64,000 nucleotides of DNA from Thermohalobaculum sp039180675 (lineage in GTDB: Bacteria > Pseudomonadota > Alphaproteobacteria > Rhodobacterales > Rhodobacteraceae): contig JBCDDC010000011.1 of NCBI GenBank assembly GCA_039180675.1, positions 62,001-126,000 on the forward strand, written 5' to 3'. Below, one piece after another: positions 20,283-28,050 of this stretch (position 1 is the stretch's first letter; each line of letters begins with the position of its first letter). The position numbers and the translations under genes are program-made. Under the pieces are notes generated by a model. That model worked only from the letters and a program-made list of their open reading frames with translations, was not told where the DNA came from and did no database searches.

Positions 20283-20762
20283 CTAGTCTGACCCGGGCAC
20301 GATGCTCTCAAACGAGCCGCGCGGGGCCGCCTCGTAGCCATCCGCGGTCCGGGTCACGCGTTTGCCGAGTTCGGGGAAGTCGATGACATCGGTTGCGGGC
20401 AGGTCGCTGCCCATCAGGCAAACCATCTCCTCGTTGCCCGTATTGACCACGGCATGGGCCGGACCTTTTGCCGGAAAGGCAACGAAATCGCCCGGGCCGA
20501 GGTTATGCCTCTCCTGATCGAGGATGACCTCGCCAGTGCCTGAGATGACATAGGTCCATTCCTCTTCCCCATGATGGGCATGGAGTGGAAAGGCCTGCTC
20601 CCCAGCCGCTATTCTGACCAGATTGACCGCCGAGGCCGTCATCCCCACCATCCGGGAGACGGGGGTCATTGTGCACCCCTTGGATTTGTCCAGGGGATGG
20701 CGAAAAGCAAAGGCCGCGTCTGCAATCGCGTCGGCCTTGCGGATCAGGTCAGGCGCGGTCAT
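20283..20762 (-). CDS. Cupin domain protein within the hydratase operon
   Basis: A 159-residue protein with a single cupin barrel (about residues 42-125). Metal-binding positions are visible in FPLHAHHGEEEWTYVISGTGEV (two His, a Glu) and the later His in GPAHAVVN. It may be a metallo-enzyme or a metal/substrate-binding accessory. Its gene lies between the two half-beta genes and overlaps the N-half stop (ATGA), so it is part of the operon. Its position suggests help in cofactor loading or in handling a product of the hydratase, but nothing in the sequence fixes this. Confidence 0.83.
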   Translation of the reverse strand: MTAPDLIRKADAIADAAFAFRHPLDKSKGCTMTPVSRMVGMTASAVNLVRIAAGEQAFPLHAHHGEEEWTYVISGTGEVILDQERHNLGPGDFVAFPAKGPAHAVVNTGNEEMVCLMGSDLPATDVIDFPELGKRVTRTADGYEAAPRGSFESIVPGSD

Positions 20763-21109
20763 TCGCCGCCACCCTGCGCATCGCCATAGGTCGGCCCGCG
20801 CGCCTTCACCTCTTCCATCTTGGCGTTGAGTTCCTCGATGGAGAACGTCCCGGCCTCGATCATGTTCTGGGTCACGCTCGCGATCCAGCGCTCGTAATAG
20901 GTCATGGTCTCGAACGCGTCCTCGCCCATGTCTTCCAGCACCCGGCGGAGGCTATCGACGGTCATCAACCCGTTGGCTGAGGCGATGACCATCAGCGCAT
21001 CGACGCGTTTCTCCCATAGTGCGTAATCATGCTCGCCCGCCTCGATCGCGGCAGCATCCTTGCCGCCCATGTCGTGCCAGCGGCGTCCTAATGATGATGT
21101 CTCTGCCAT
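20759..21109 (-). CDS. Nitrile hydratase beta, N-terminal-half subunit
   Basis: A 116-residue protein equal to the N-terminal helical domain of nitrile hydratase beta. Typical features are the HDMGG segment near the start, WEKRVDALMVIASANGLMTVDSLRR and MTYYERWIASV, the last matching the YYERW stretch of beta subunits that carries a conserved arginine. In ordinary nitrile hydratases it is fused to the SH3-like C-half; here the halves are separate genes with a cupin gene between. It is the first gene of the run N-half, cupin, C-half, alpha-type. About 140 bases to the divergent YceI gene should hold the promoter. Confidence 0.83.
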   Translation of the reverse strand: MAETSSLGRRWHDMGGKDAAAIEAGEHDYALWEKRVDALMVIASANGLMTVDSLRRVLEDMGEDAFETMTYYERWIASVTQNMIEAGTFSIEELNAKMEEVKARGPTYGDAQGGGE

Positions 21110-21248
21110 TGCTCCACGCTAACGCGCCGCCGCGGGCGCGCCAAGCCCCCGCTCTCATTTCCTCACGTCTTGCTGAGGGTGCCCGTAAAATCGCAGGCCC
21201 CACGCTATCTTAGCGGTCAGAGGGTGACGCAATGCTCAGGAGGATGAC

Positions 21249-21827
21249 ATGCAGCGGATACTTCTCGGCGCCCTCGGCGCTCTCATGATCGCGACACCCG
21301 CACTGGCCGATTGGACATTGCTGGGCGAGGAATCGAAAATCGCGTTCGGTTCGATCAAGTCTGACACCATCGGGGAGTCGCATCATTTCACCGGGCTAAG
21401 CGGCGGCGTCGGCGCCGATGGCACCGCGACGGTGGATATCGACGTTGCGTCAGTCGAGACCTGGATAGACATCCGCAACGAGCGCATGCGCAAGATCGTC
21501 TTCGACAGTGTGAAGTTCCCGGTGGCCGCCGTCTCGACCCAGATTGATATCGACAAGCTCAGCAACCTCAAGCCCGGTGAGTCCACCGTCGTCTCGACCA
21601 CCGCCAATGTCTCGCTGGCTGGCATCGACATTCCGGTCGAGGCCGATCTTTTCGTGGTCGCCATCTCCGACAACAAGGTTCTGGTGACGACCGATGAGAT
21701 GATCATGCTCGAGACCGCCGATCTCGGCATCGACAGCGATGTCGATGAGCTGATGGAGCTTGCCTCCCTGCCGTCGATCACCCGCGTCTCCCCGGTCACC
21801 CTGCGGCTCGTGTTCGAAAAGGAATAG
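21249..21827 (+). CDS. YceI family periplasmic protein
   Basis: A 192-residue secreted protein of the YceI lipocalin-like family, which binds polyisoprenoids or other lipids. It has a signal peptide (residues 1-20, ending TPALA) before the beta-barrel. The barrel contains ADWTLLGEESKIAFGSIK, the central VDIDVASVETWIDIRNERM stretch and FPVAAVSTQID. A strong AGGAGG ribosome site is centred at about 21240. It is divergent from the nitrile hydratase-like operon. A second YceI protein lies at 48469-49059. Confidence 0.88.
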   Translation: MQRILLGALGALMIATPALADWTLLGEESKIAFGSIKSDTIGESHHFTGLSGGVGADGTATVDIDVASVETWIDIRNERMRKIVFDSVKFPVAAVSTQIDIDKLSNLKPGESTVVSTTANVSLAGIDIPVEADLFVVAISDNKVLVTTDEMIMLETADLGIDSDVDELMELASLPSITRVSPVTLRLVFEKE

Positions 21828-21936
21828 GATGCGTCGCTGTTTCCAGGGTTCTGTCCGGTAGCAAGGCTTGGCGCTGGCTGTTCGACCCTGGCTTTGATTG
21901 GTTTATATTTCGGATCAACGAAAATGGGAGGAACGC

Positions 21937-22359
21937 ATGAGATTAGGACTTCTTGCCGCCGCGGCGCTCTTGGCTTCGACCGCCGCTCACGCTGGAGAAA
22001 CTCCGTCCCCACTGGGCGCTGAGGTGTATTTCATCAACATCAAGAACGGAGACACACTCAGCAACCCTGTGACGATCAAATTCGGTCTCAAGGGTATGGG
22101 CATCGCCCCTGCTGGCGCGGAGGATTGGGACAACACCGGTCACCATCACCTGATCATCAACGAGGCTATCGAAGGTGAGGAGCTGAACCAGCCGATCCCG
22201 GCCGATGACAACCACAAGCATTTCGGCGGCGGTCAGACCGAGGTGACCATGGATCTGCCACCCGGTCAGCACACGCTTCAGCTTGTCTTGGCTGACTGGA
22301 GCCACATCCCGCACAACCCGCCTGTGATGTCCGAGCGGATCACGGTGACGGTGAAGTAA
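21937..22359 (+). CDS. DUF4399 domain secreted protein
   Basis: A 140-residue exported protein. A signal peptide (residues 1-19, ending STAAHA) is followed by a DUF4399 domain with the family motifs YFINIKNGDTLSNPVTIKFGLKGMG, GHHHLIINE, KHFGGGQTE and LVLADWSHIPHNPPV. The His-rich surface suggests metal binding, but the function is unknown. The start at 21937 has GGGAGG just upstream; an in-frame TTG at 21898 is rejected. A possible -10 (TATATT) lies about 30 bases upstream. Confidence 0.88.
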   Translation: MRLGLLAAAALLASTAAHAGETPSPLGAEVYFINIKNGDTLSNPVTIKFGLKGMGIAPAGAEDWDNTGHHHLIINEAIEGEELNQPIPADDNHKHFGGGQTEVTMDLPPGQHTLQLVLADWSHIPHNPPVMSERITVTVK

Positions 22360-22410
22360 GTCTTTGGCGACCGCAGCCTGTTATTGAGTTGCGGGCCCTG
22401 GGCCGGTGGC

Positions 22411-23100
22411 TCAAACTGCTCGCTGGAAGACAAGCATGCGGTTGTTCGATGGCATCGGGATTACATCGGGGTCAAGGAACGCCTGGCCGGCCGCGGTGCG
22501 CAGTTCATTGATATCCCGGATGCCCCAGTCCGGGTCTTGCGCCTTGAGCGATGCATCGAAGCGTGCATTCCCTTCGCCAGTATGTGCGCCGCCCTCCATG
22601 AACGGCCCGTAGAATATCAGCAGGCCATCGGGCGCCAGCGCTCGGGCCGCACCCGCGATGATCCCTTCCGCGACGGCCCATGGTCCGATGTGGATGACAT
22701 TGGCTGAAAAGACAGCAGTCAGCGGGGCTTCGGCGACCGCCGGATCTTTAGCCCAATCGCCAGTCGCGTCGAGCGCCAGGGGAGGCCTCAGGTTGTCGGG
22801 AGCAAGGTGCATCCGCCAGGCCGCGATCGACACCCGATGCCGCTCCGCCGGGTCGCTCGGGATCCAGGTGATCCCGGGCAGCGCCAATGCCAGATGCGCC
22901 GCATGCTGGCCGGTGCCGGAACCGATCTCCAAAAGTCGGCCGGTCCGCCCTGCGAGCCGGCCGGTCAATGTCTCGGTGATCGGGGGGATGTTGCGCTCGG
23001 CACTTGGCGAGACCAGCCGTCCATCGGCCGTCTCGCCCCCTGCACCGGCGGAATAGCGCGGATCTCCGCTGGAACTCGGAGATCCGAATGGTCCGGTCAT
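22411..23100 (-). CDS. DUF938 family SAM-dependent methyltransferase-like protein
   Basis: A 229-residue protein of the DUF938 family with a class I methyltransferase fold. The SAM-binding loop is LLEIGSGTGQHAAHLA, followed by WIPSDPAERHR (acidic end of strand 2) and VFSANVIHIGPWAV. Substrate unknown. The ATG at 23100 overlaps the infC stop (ATGA), so it is translated after IF-3 from the same message. It converges on the DUF4399 gene, with about 50 bases between them. Confidence 0.86.
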   Translation of the reverse strand: MTGPFGSPSSSGDPRYSAGAGGETADGRLVSPSAERNIPPITETLTGRLAGRTGRLLEIGSGTGQHAAHLALALPGITWIPSDPAERHRVSIAAWRMHLAPDNLRPPLALDATGDWAKDPAVAEAPLTAVFSANVIHIGPWAVAEGIIAGAARALAPDGLLIFYGPFMEGGAHTGEGNARFDASLKAQDPDWGIRDINELRTAAGQAFLDPDVIPMPSNNRMLVFQRAV

Positions 23101-23639
23101 CGTGTCGGGGCGACCACCATGGTCATCTGGCGACCCTCGAGCTTTGGCATCGCTTCGATCTTGCCCTGCACGTCGATATCATCGGCAATGCGTTTGAGCA
23201 GATCGCGGCCCAGCTCCTGATGCGCCATCTCGCGGCCCCGGAAGCGGAGTGTGACCTTTACCTTGTCCCCCTCGCCCAGGAACTTGAAGACCGAGCGCAT
23301 CTTCACGTCATAATCGTGGGTGTCGATGTTCGGGCGGAACTTGACCTCTTTTATCTCGATGATCTTCTGCTTTTTCCGCGCCTCGGCTGCCTTCTTCTGC
23401 TGCTCGTACTTGAACTTGCCAAAGTCCATGATCTTGCAGACGGGCGGGTTGGCGTTGGGCGAGATCTCAACGAGGTCGAGCCCGACCTCCTCTGCCATTT
23501 CGACGCCTTGTTCGGGGGAAACGACGCCGACATTCTCGCCATCGTGATCGATCAGGCGGATTTCCGGCACGCGGATCATTCTGTTCACGCGCGGACCCGT
23601 CTCTCGGGTCGGTGGCGCGTTGTGTGGTCTTCTGGCTAT
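23097..23639 (-). CDS. infC: Translation initiation factor IF-3, AUA start
   Basis: IF-3 binds the 30S subunit, prevents early 50S joining and checks the start codon and initiator tRNA. With the start placed at the ATA at 23637-23639 the protein is 180 residues, the usual size, beginning ARRPHNAPPTRETGPRVNR after the initiator. The N-domain contains IRLIDHDGENVGVV and DLVEISPNANPPVCKIMDFGKF; the C-domain contains RPNIDTHDYDVK and KVKVTLRFRGREM. AGAGGAGG lies 5 bases before the ATA, ideal spacing, and no ATG, GTG or TTG is near. Non-standard infC starts that IF-3 itself discriminates against (AUU in E. coli) give autoregulation. The next ATG would delete the conserved N-terminus. Confidence 0.9.
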   Translation of the reverse strand: MARRPHNAPPTRETGPRVNRMIRVPEIRLIDHDGENVGVVSPEQGVEMAEEVGLDLVEISPNANPPVCKIMDFGKFKYEQQKKAAEARKKQKIIEIKEVKFRPNIDTHDYDVKMRSVFKFLGEGDKVKVTLRFRGREMAHQELGRDLLKRIADDIDVQGKIEAMPKLEGRQMTMVVAPTR

Positions 23640-23657
23640 GTCAGCCTCCTCTAAAGC

Positions 23658-23712
23658 GCCCCGGGCGGGGCTCCCAAATGCCACGCGCGCTCCGGATGTC
23701 TCCGGCGCGCGC
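23658..23712 (-). promoter_or_regulatory. infC leader hairpins
   Basis: Two perfect inverted repeats lie directly upstream of the infC ribosome site. The first (23685-23712) pairs GCGCGC and CCGGA with TCCGG and GCGCGC around a 4-base loop. The second (23658-23671) is a GCCCCG/CGGGGC palindrome. They could act as attenuators or translational control elements, or be remnants of a terminator; neither is followed by a T run. The placement is seen directly; the regulatory role is inference. Confidence 0.4.
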
Positions 23713-24075
23713 CCTTCAATACATAACAATTCTCGCCCCCAAAGGGAAGCCAGCCAGACTCCTGGCCAAGCGCCCGATCTTGCAGTTGCGCCGGTGCCCC
23801 CGCTCAGGAACCCATTCGCGAACGACAGGTCAGAGAGCTCGCCGTATGAGAGAAGAGCTCATCAAGGCTTTGCCCGCGATCTTTGCGGATTTGCGCGAGC
23901 TTTCCGGTATCGCTTGGGGCCCATGCCATCGAAATCACACCCGGGGGTTAGGCTGCCGGGCGATGTGGCCCCGAAATCGGTCCTGGAACATGGGCCGTGG
24001 TGACTGAGGTGAGCGAGTTTCCCCCCGCGAATGGACCGCGCCTTCTTCGAGAGCCGCGCGGTCCGGTCCGGGTGA
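23713..24075. other. Intergenic stretch upstream of infC
   Basis: About 360 bases between infC (with its leader hairpins) and the metallo-hydrolase gene. It should hold the infC promoter. On the plus strand an open stretch from the ATG at 23844 to 24007 begins MREELIKALPAIFADLREL, which looks protein-like, but the second half turns into low-quality Trp/Arg-rich sequence and there is no good ribosome site. I see no convincing gene or RNA here. Confidence 0.4.
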
Positions 24076-24888
24076 TCAGTCGTCGATGACCGGGTCGAAG
24101 GTCTCACTCGGAAGCACCATCACCGTGGGCACCGGGGGCAGACTGTCGGCCGCGATCTGAATGCTGCTGCTCTCAAGGATTCGGATCTCGAACTCATCCT
24201 CCATCCCGATCAGGAATCGCTGAAGCCCGGCGGCCGAGAACGCATGCATCGGCAGGACAACCCGCGCCTTGAACCTTTTCAGCACGTTGATCATCTGCCC
24301 GAGGTTCAGCGTATAGGTCCCGTCGACCGGCGCCATAACCACGTCGAGCCGCCCGATTGCGGCATACTGCTCCTCCGACGGCTCATGGTGCAGATGGCCC
24401 AGATGCCCGATGCAGAGCTCGCCGATCTCGAAGACAAAGATCGAATTCCCGTTGGCCTCGAACCCGAAACTGCGCAGGTCGGTCGGAACGTTGCGCACCA
24501 GCACGTCGCCCACGCTCAGGAAGTGCTCGGCCTTACCGCCTTCCTTCCATCCGCGCAGCACATGGTCGATCTCCGGGTCTGGGAAATCCGTGAAGTGGGT
24601 CGAATGGGCGTGGTTCATGGTCACGACGTCCGGCACCCGCCCGCGCCCGTGAACGCCGAAGTAATCCGTCGCGATCACTACGTTCTCTGGCGTCTCGACC
24701 CGGAAGGTCGAGTGCGCGACATAGGAGATCGTCACTTTCTCCGAACCCGCGGCCACCAGATCGGGCGCGATCCCGTCAAGGCTCGCAACCTGCACACTGC
24801 CCGGCCAGTTCTCCACGAAGGTCAGACAGGCCGATGCGAGGACCTGCCCGGGAAACAGGAGAGACGCGACCAATAGTATCCAGCGCAT
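24076..24888 (-). CDS. Secreted metallo-beta-lactamase-fold protein
   Basis: A 270-residue exported protein with an N-terminal signal peptide (residues 1-20) and a metallo-beta-lactamase fold of the UlaG-like (Lactamase_B_3) type. The main metal motif reads HAHSTH (H93, H95, H98): the canonical HxHxDH aspartate is replaced by threonine. Other candidate ligands are in LGHLHHEPSEEQ and LPMHAFS. GGAGG precedes the ATG at 24888. It may hydrolyse a lactone or ester, or use only one metal. It lies just downstream of the TPR protein gene on the same strand but about 107 bases away. Confidence 0.83.
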   Translation of the reverse strand: MRWILLVASLLFPGQVLASACLTFVENWPGSVQVASLDGIAPDLVAAGSEKVTISYVAHSTFRVETPENVVIATDYFGVHGRGRVPDVVTMNHAHSTHFTDFPDPEIDHVLRGWKEGGKAEHFLSVGDVLVRNVPTDLRSFGFEANGNSIFVFEIGELCIGHLGHLHHEPSEEQYAAIGRLDVVMAPVDGTYTLNLGQMINVLKRFKARVVLPMHAFSAAGLQRFLIGMEDEFEIRILESSSIQIAADSLPPVPTVMVLPSETFDPVIDD

Positions 24889-24995
24889 GACGCCTCCGTT
24901 CTGATCACCCGTCTCCAATTGGATCAGATAGCGTGTTCTCTGTGCCGTTCACTCAAATTTGGGTCAGATAAGCGAGCTCTCCGCGCGCCGGAGCA

Positions 24996-25907
24996 TCAGT
25001 TGCTTTTCGAGACTTTTCTGTCAGTCCGCTCCGGTCCGACCGAGAGGTTGCCGAAGAATTCCTCGGTCACATCGGTCCAAGGGCTGATCGAGGCGACATA
25101 GCTGTCGAGGTAGATGTCCATGAGCTCATCCTGGAATCTCTGTGCCTTGGGATAGCTGAGGTATGCACCATAGGTGAGCGAGAGCATGCCGTTGTCGCGC
25201 CGGAAGACCCTGATCTGATCCGCTGGTATCCCGGCCTCCTTCAGCTTGTCGGCCGCCTTCTCGATATCCAGCGGCGCGCGCGACGACTTGGCAATCGCCG
25301 CGAACACACCGCCGGTTTCGATGTCTTGCGACTCGATTGTGCTGCGGATCGAGCGGGTGACCTCCAGATTGCGGGTCGCCAACTTGCTGCCGAGCGTCTC
25401 AGCTTGCAGGAAATTCAACTCGGCCTGATCATAGCGGTCCTGCTGCAGATAGGCCCAGCCCGTGTTGTTGTAGACCTTCACCTCGGTCGATTTGCGGATC
25501 TTGTCGGGCAGCTTCGGGATCCAGGTCTTCTGCGCCTCGAACTCCTCGGCCGCCGTGTCGAAATCCTTGCGCTTGAGCTGAATGAAGCCGCGCATGTTGT
25601 AGATCGGTCGGCTGGCAAGGTCCAGGTCGTCGGCCGCCTTTACAGCCCGGTCGAGCAGTGCGAGTGCCCTGTCGTATTCCTCTTCCTGTACCAGAAGACG
25701 CCCGTATTCGTAGAGGATGCAGAAATTATCGGGCGCACGCGCCTCCAGCCGCGCGAAGGCCGGCTCCGCCAGCGCGTGCTCACCGCTTTCGCGCAGTTCG
25801 ATCGCGTGTTCCAGTTCCGGTTTCAGTTCATCATCGATGCGCTCGACACAGGCTTGCGCCATGCCGGAGAACAGGATCGCCGCGGAGGCAAGTAGCCAGG
25901 GTCTCAT
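24996..25907 (-). CDS. Secreted TPR-repeat protein
   Basis: A 303-residue exported protein. A signal peptide (residues 1-19, ending GMAQA) is followed by TPR-like helical repeats over about residues 30-190 (for example EHALAEPAFARLEARAPDNF, EEYDRALALLDRAVKAADD and DRYDQAELNFLQAE). The C-terminal part (about 220-285) has the order IPADQIRVFRRDNGMLSLTYGAYLSYPKAQ. That resembles a small peptidoglycan-binding or SPOR-like fold, but I cannot confirm this. The ATG at 25907 overlaps the stop of the membrane protein gene (ATGA), so the two probably act together in the envelope. Confidence 0.8.
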   Translation of the reverse strand: MRPWLLASAAILFSGMAQACVERIDDELKPELEHAIELRESGEHALAEPAFARLEARAPDNFCILYEYGRLLVQEEEYDRALALLDRAVKAADDLDLASRPIYNMRGFIQLKRKDFDTAAEEFEAQKTWIPKLPDKIRKSTEVKVYNNTGWAYLQQDRYDQAELNFLQAETLGSKLATRNLEVTRSIRSTIESQDIETGGVFAAIAKSSRAPLDIEKAADKLKEAGIPADQIRVFRRDNGMLSLTYGAYLSYPKAQRFQDELMDIYLDSYVASISPWTDVTEEFFGNLSVGPERTDRKVSKSN

Positions 25908-26485
25908 ATCCCGCTCTCCTCCAGCAGCAGTTCCTCGGGCGCGGTGTCTTGAATCGCGTTTGATCGTGCAGCCTTCTTCGCCTCGTCCTGCGCCTTGATC
26001 GCGTTCTTGAGGTCGGTGATCTGTGCATTCAGCGCCTGCATGGTGTTGCCCAGCCGGTCGAGATGCCGGTCGATCTTCACCAGATCGACAGTGATCAGGT
26101 GCTTGTCTTCCAAGGCGGCACTCACGCCGGTGACCTCTTCATCCTGCGTGGTGCGCAGAAGCTCTTTGCCCTGCACCATCACCGACGCGGCGCCATGGCG
26201 GCCGAAATCCTTTGGTGACAGATCAACGACCACGTTAACCTGTGGATTGGTGACCGAGGTGACATAGGTTGACAGGATCCCAAGCCCGACAACCACGATC
26301 GACATGATCATCGACGCGAGCAGCCCGTTGAAATGCAGCTTGCTGGGATTTTCCTTTCGGACGAAGGTGATGAGGCTGTACATCGAAAACAGCATGATCA
26401 CCGTGGCAAGACCGAAAAAGCCGGTTTTTGCGAGTTCGGTGAGGTCCGCGTCAATCGCGGGAAACGCCTGCCAGAGTACCAACAT
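25904..26485 (-). CDS. Two-helix membrane protein, partner of TPR protein
   Basis: A 193-residue protein of unknown function. Two membrane segments are visible, TGFFGLATVIMLFSMYSLITF and ASMIMSIVVVGLGILSTYV. A soluble region follows, with a predicted coiled coil near the end (DRLGNTMQALNAQITDLKNAIKAQDEAKKA read in pieces). The ATG at 26485 has AGGAG at proper spacing; the in-frame TTG at 26503 lies upstream of that site and is rejected. Its stop overlaps the start of the secreted TPR gene. The pair may form an envelope complex spanning the inner membrane and periplasm. Confidence 0.78.
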   Translation of the reverse strand: MLVLWQAFPAIDADLTELAKTGFFGLATVIMLFSMYSLITFVRKENPSKLHFNGLLASMIMSIVVVGLGILSTYVTSVTNPQVNVVVDLSPKDFGRHGAASVMVQGKELLRTTQDEEVTGVSAALEDKHLITVDLVKIDRHLDRLGNTMQALNAQITDLKNAIKAQDEAKKAARSNAIQDTAPEELLLEESGI

Positions 26486-26643
26486 CGGAGGCTCCTGAAA
26501 CAACTTACAACGGAAATATTTTACCTCACGAATCGGGTGTCTGCAACTCAGGGGTGAGCCGCTGTCGGAATGCTCCGCTTAGATAGAGCAATCTGCACCG
26601 CCCGGTTGTGGCATTCAAAACCGGTGTTTTAGCTTGATCGATC

Positions 26644-26659
26644 GGCGGCTTGTGCCGCC
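26644..26659 (-). terminator. Hairpin at the end of the enoyl-CoA hydratase gene
   Basis: A perfect 6-bp stem GGCGGC/GCCGCC with a 4-base loop begins at the stop codon of the enoyl-CoA hydratase gene. There is no T run, so it is only a weak terminator candidate; it may instead protect the 3' end. Confidence 0.3.
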
Positions 26660-27441
26660 TAGCGGCCCTTCCAGATCGGGTCGCGTTTTTCGGCAAACGC
26701 CTTGGCGCCCTCCAACTGGTCTTCGGAGGCGTAGAGCGTATCGACAGTGCGGAGCTGGCGTTTGGTGATCCGGCTCAGCATGTCCTGAAAGCGCATGTCC
26801 TCCGCCTCGCGCACGATCTCCTTGATCGCCGCCATCACCAGCGGCGGGCCGGAGGCGAGGTGGTGGGCCATCTCGCGCGCCTTGTCCATCAGCGCCTCCG
26901 CCGGGTGGATCTGGTTGATCAAGCCCCAGCCGTGCGCTTCCTCGGCATCGAACCAGCGCCCGGTAAAGAGCAACTCCATCGCGATGTGGTATGGGATGCG
27001 TTTCGGTAGCGCGACCGAGGCTGCATCCGCCACGGTGCCAGAGCGGATCTCCGGCAGCGCGAAGGTCGCTTGATCGGCGGCCAGGATGATGTCGCAGGAA
27101 ATCGCCAGCTCCAGCCCGCCGCCGCAGGCGATGCCGTTGACCGCCGCGATCACCGGTTTGTTCATATTGCCAAGCTCTTGCAGCCCGCCGAAGCCGCCGA
27201 TCCCATAGTCGCCATCGACCGCATCGCCGTCGGCCGCCGCCTTCAGGTCCCAGCCGGGGCAGAAGAATTTCTCACCGCCGCCGGTCAGGATCGCCACGCG
27301 CAGCTCCGGGTCGTCTCGAAACTCCCGGAACACCTCGCCCATCCGCCGAGAGGTCACGAGGTCAATCGCATTCGCCTTGGGCCGGTCGAGCGTGACCTCC
27401 AGCACATGGCCATCGCGGCGGGTCTTTACGGGATCACTCAT
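26659..27441 (-). CDS. Enoyl-CoA hydratase/isomerase family (CaiD-like)
   Basis: A 260-residue crotonase-fold enzyme. The oxyanion-hole regions are FFCPGWDLKAAADGD and VNGIACGGGLELAISCDIILAAD, and the active-site glutamate is likely in ALPEIRSG. Overall it resembles CaiD (carnitinyl-CoA dehydratase), which interconverts crotonobetainyl-CoA and carnitinyl-CoA. The ATG at 27441 overlaps the DJ-1 gene stop (ATGA), and it ends a run with the NDP-forming acyl-CoA synthetase. With the carnitine dehydrogenase fusion about 10 kb away, a role in gamma-butyrobetaine or carnitine breakdown is likely but unproven; a general enoyl-CoA hydratase is the alternative. Confidence 0.86.
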   Translation of the reverse strand: MSDPVKTRRDGHVLEVTLDRPKANAIDLVTSRRMGEVFREFRDDPELRVAILTGGGEKFFCPGWDLKAAADGDAVDGDYGIGGFGGLQELGNMNKPVIAAVNGIACGGGLELAISCDIILAADQATFALPEIRSGTVADAASVALPKRIPYHIAMELLFTGRWFDAEEAHGWGLINQIHPAEALMDKAREMAHHLASGPPLVMAAIKEIVREAEDMRFQDMLSRITKRQLRTVDTLYASEDQLEGAKAFAEKRDPIWKGR

Positions 27442-28049
27442 CGGATCGTCTCCTCGGATACTGCGAACGGGTCGTTGTCAGGGTCTGTGTTGGGCACGTA
27501 TTCGGACCAGAGCGCGGCGTCGCGCGCGGCATCCTCCCCCAGCAGGTCGCGGATCACGGCAAGGCTCATATCGATCCCGGCGGAGACGCCGGAGGCGGTG
27601 ACGAACTTACCGTCCCACACCCAGCGCGCGCTTCCCTGCCAGTCGACCCTCGGGCCGTGTTCCGCCGCGACGCTGAAGGCCAGTTTGTTGGTCGTCGCGC
27701 GCCGGTCGTCCAGCAGCCCCGCGCGGGCCAGCAGGAAGGCGCCGGTGCAGACGCTGGTCACCAGTTCGGCACTTGCGCTGGCATTCTTCAGCCACTCCAG
27801 CACGCGCTGGTTCGAGACCTCGCGCCGGGTGCCGCGTCCGCCGGGGATCAGCAGGATCTCCGCCGGGTCCATCTCATCGATCCGGGCGTCGATCGCGGTG
27901 CGCGGTCCCTGCGTGCTGGCCACCGGCGCGTCACTTTCAGCCACCATGATCAGGCGAAAATCATCCGGGAACATGCCGAGCATCTCCAGCGGTCCGTAGA
28001 CATCGAGCAACTCGAATTGCGGGAACAGCAAGGTCGCAATGGTGCGCAT
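27438..28049 (-). CDS. DJ-1/PfpI family protein
   Basis: A 203-residue glutamine-amidotransferase-like protein of the DJ-1/PfpI family. The nucleophile elbow is VTSVCTGAFLLARAGLL, with cysteine in the CTGA motif and the IPGGRGTR loop before it. Related proteins include isonitrile hydratase (InhA type) and the sensor domain of GlxA-type regulators; there is no DNA-binding domain here. It lies one base after the acyl-CoA synthetase stop and overlaps the enoyl-CoA hydratase start. Isonitrile hydratase activity or a general stress role are both possible. Confidence 0.83.
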   Translation of the reverse strand: MRTIATLLFPQFELLDVYGPLEMLGMFPDDFRLIMVAESDAPVASTQGPRTAIDARIDEMDPAEILLIPGGRGTRREVSNQRVLEWLKNASASAELVTSVCTGAFLLARAGLLDDRRATTNKLAFSVAAEHGPRVDWQGSARWVWDGKFVTASGVSAGIDMSLAVIRDLLGEDAARDAALWSEYVPNTDPDNDPFAVSEETIR

Positions 28050-28050
28050 T

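Noticed and set aside
23844..24007. A plus-strand frame beginning MREELIKALPAIFADLREL
   Set aside because: The first 25 residues look plausible but the rest does not, there is no ribosome site, and no family is recognised. Could be a decayed fragment.
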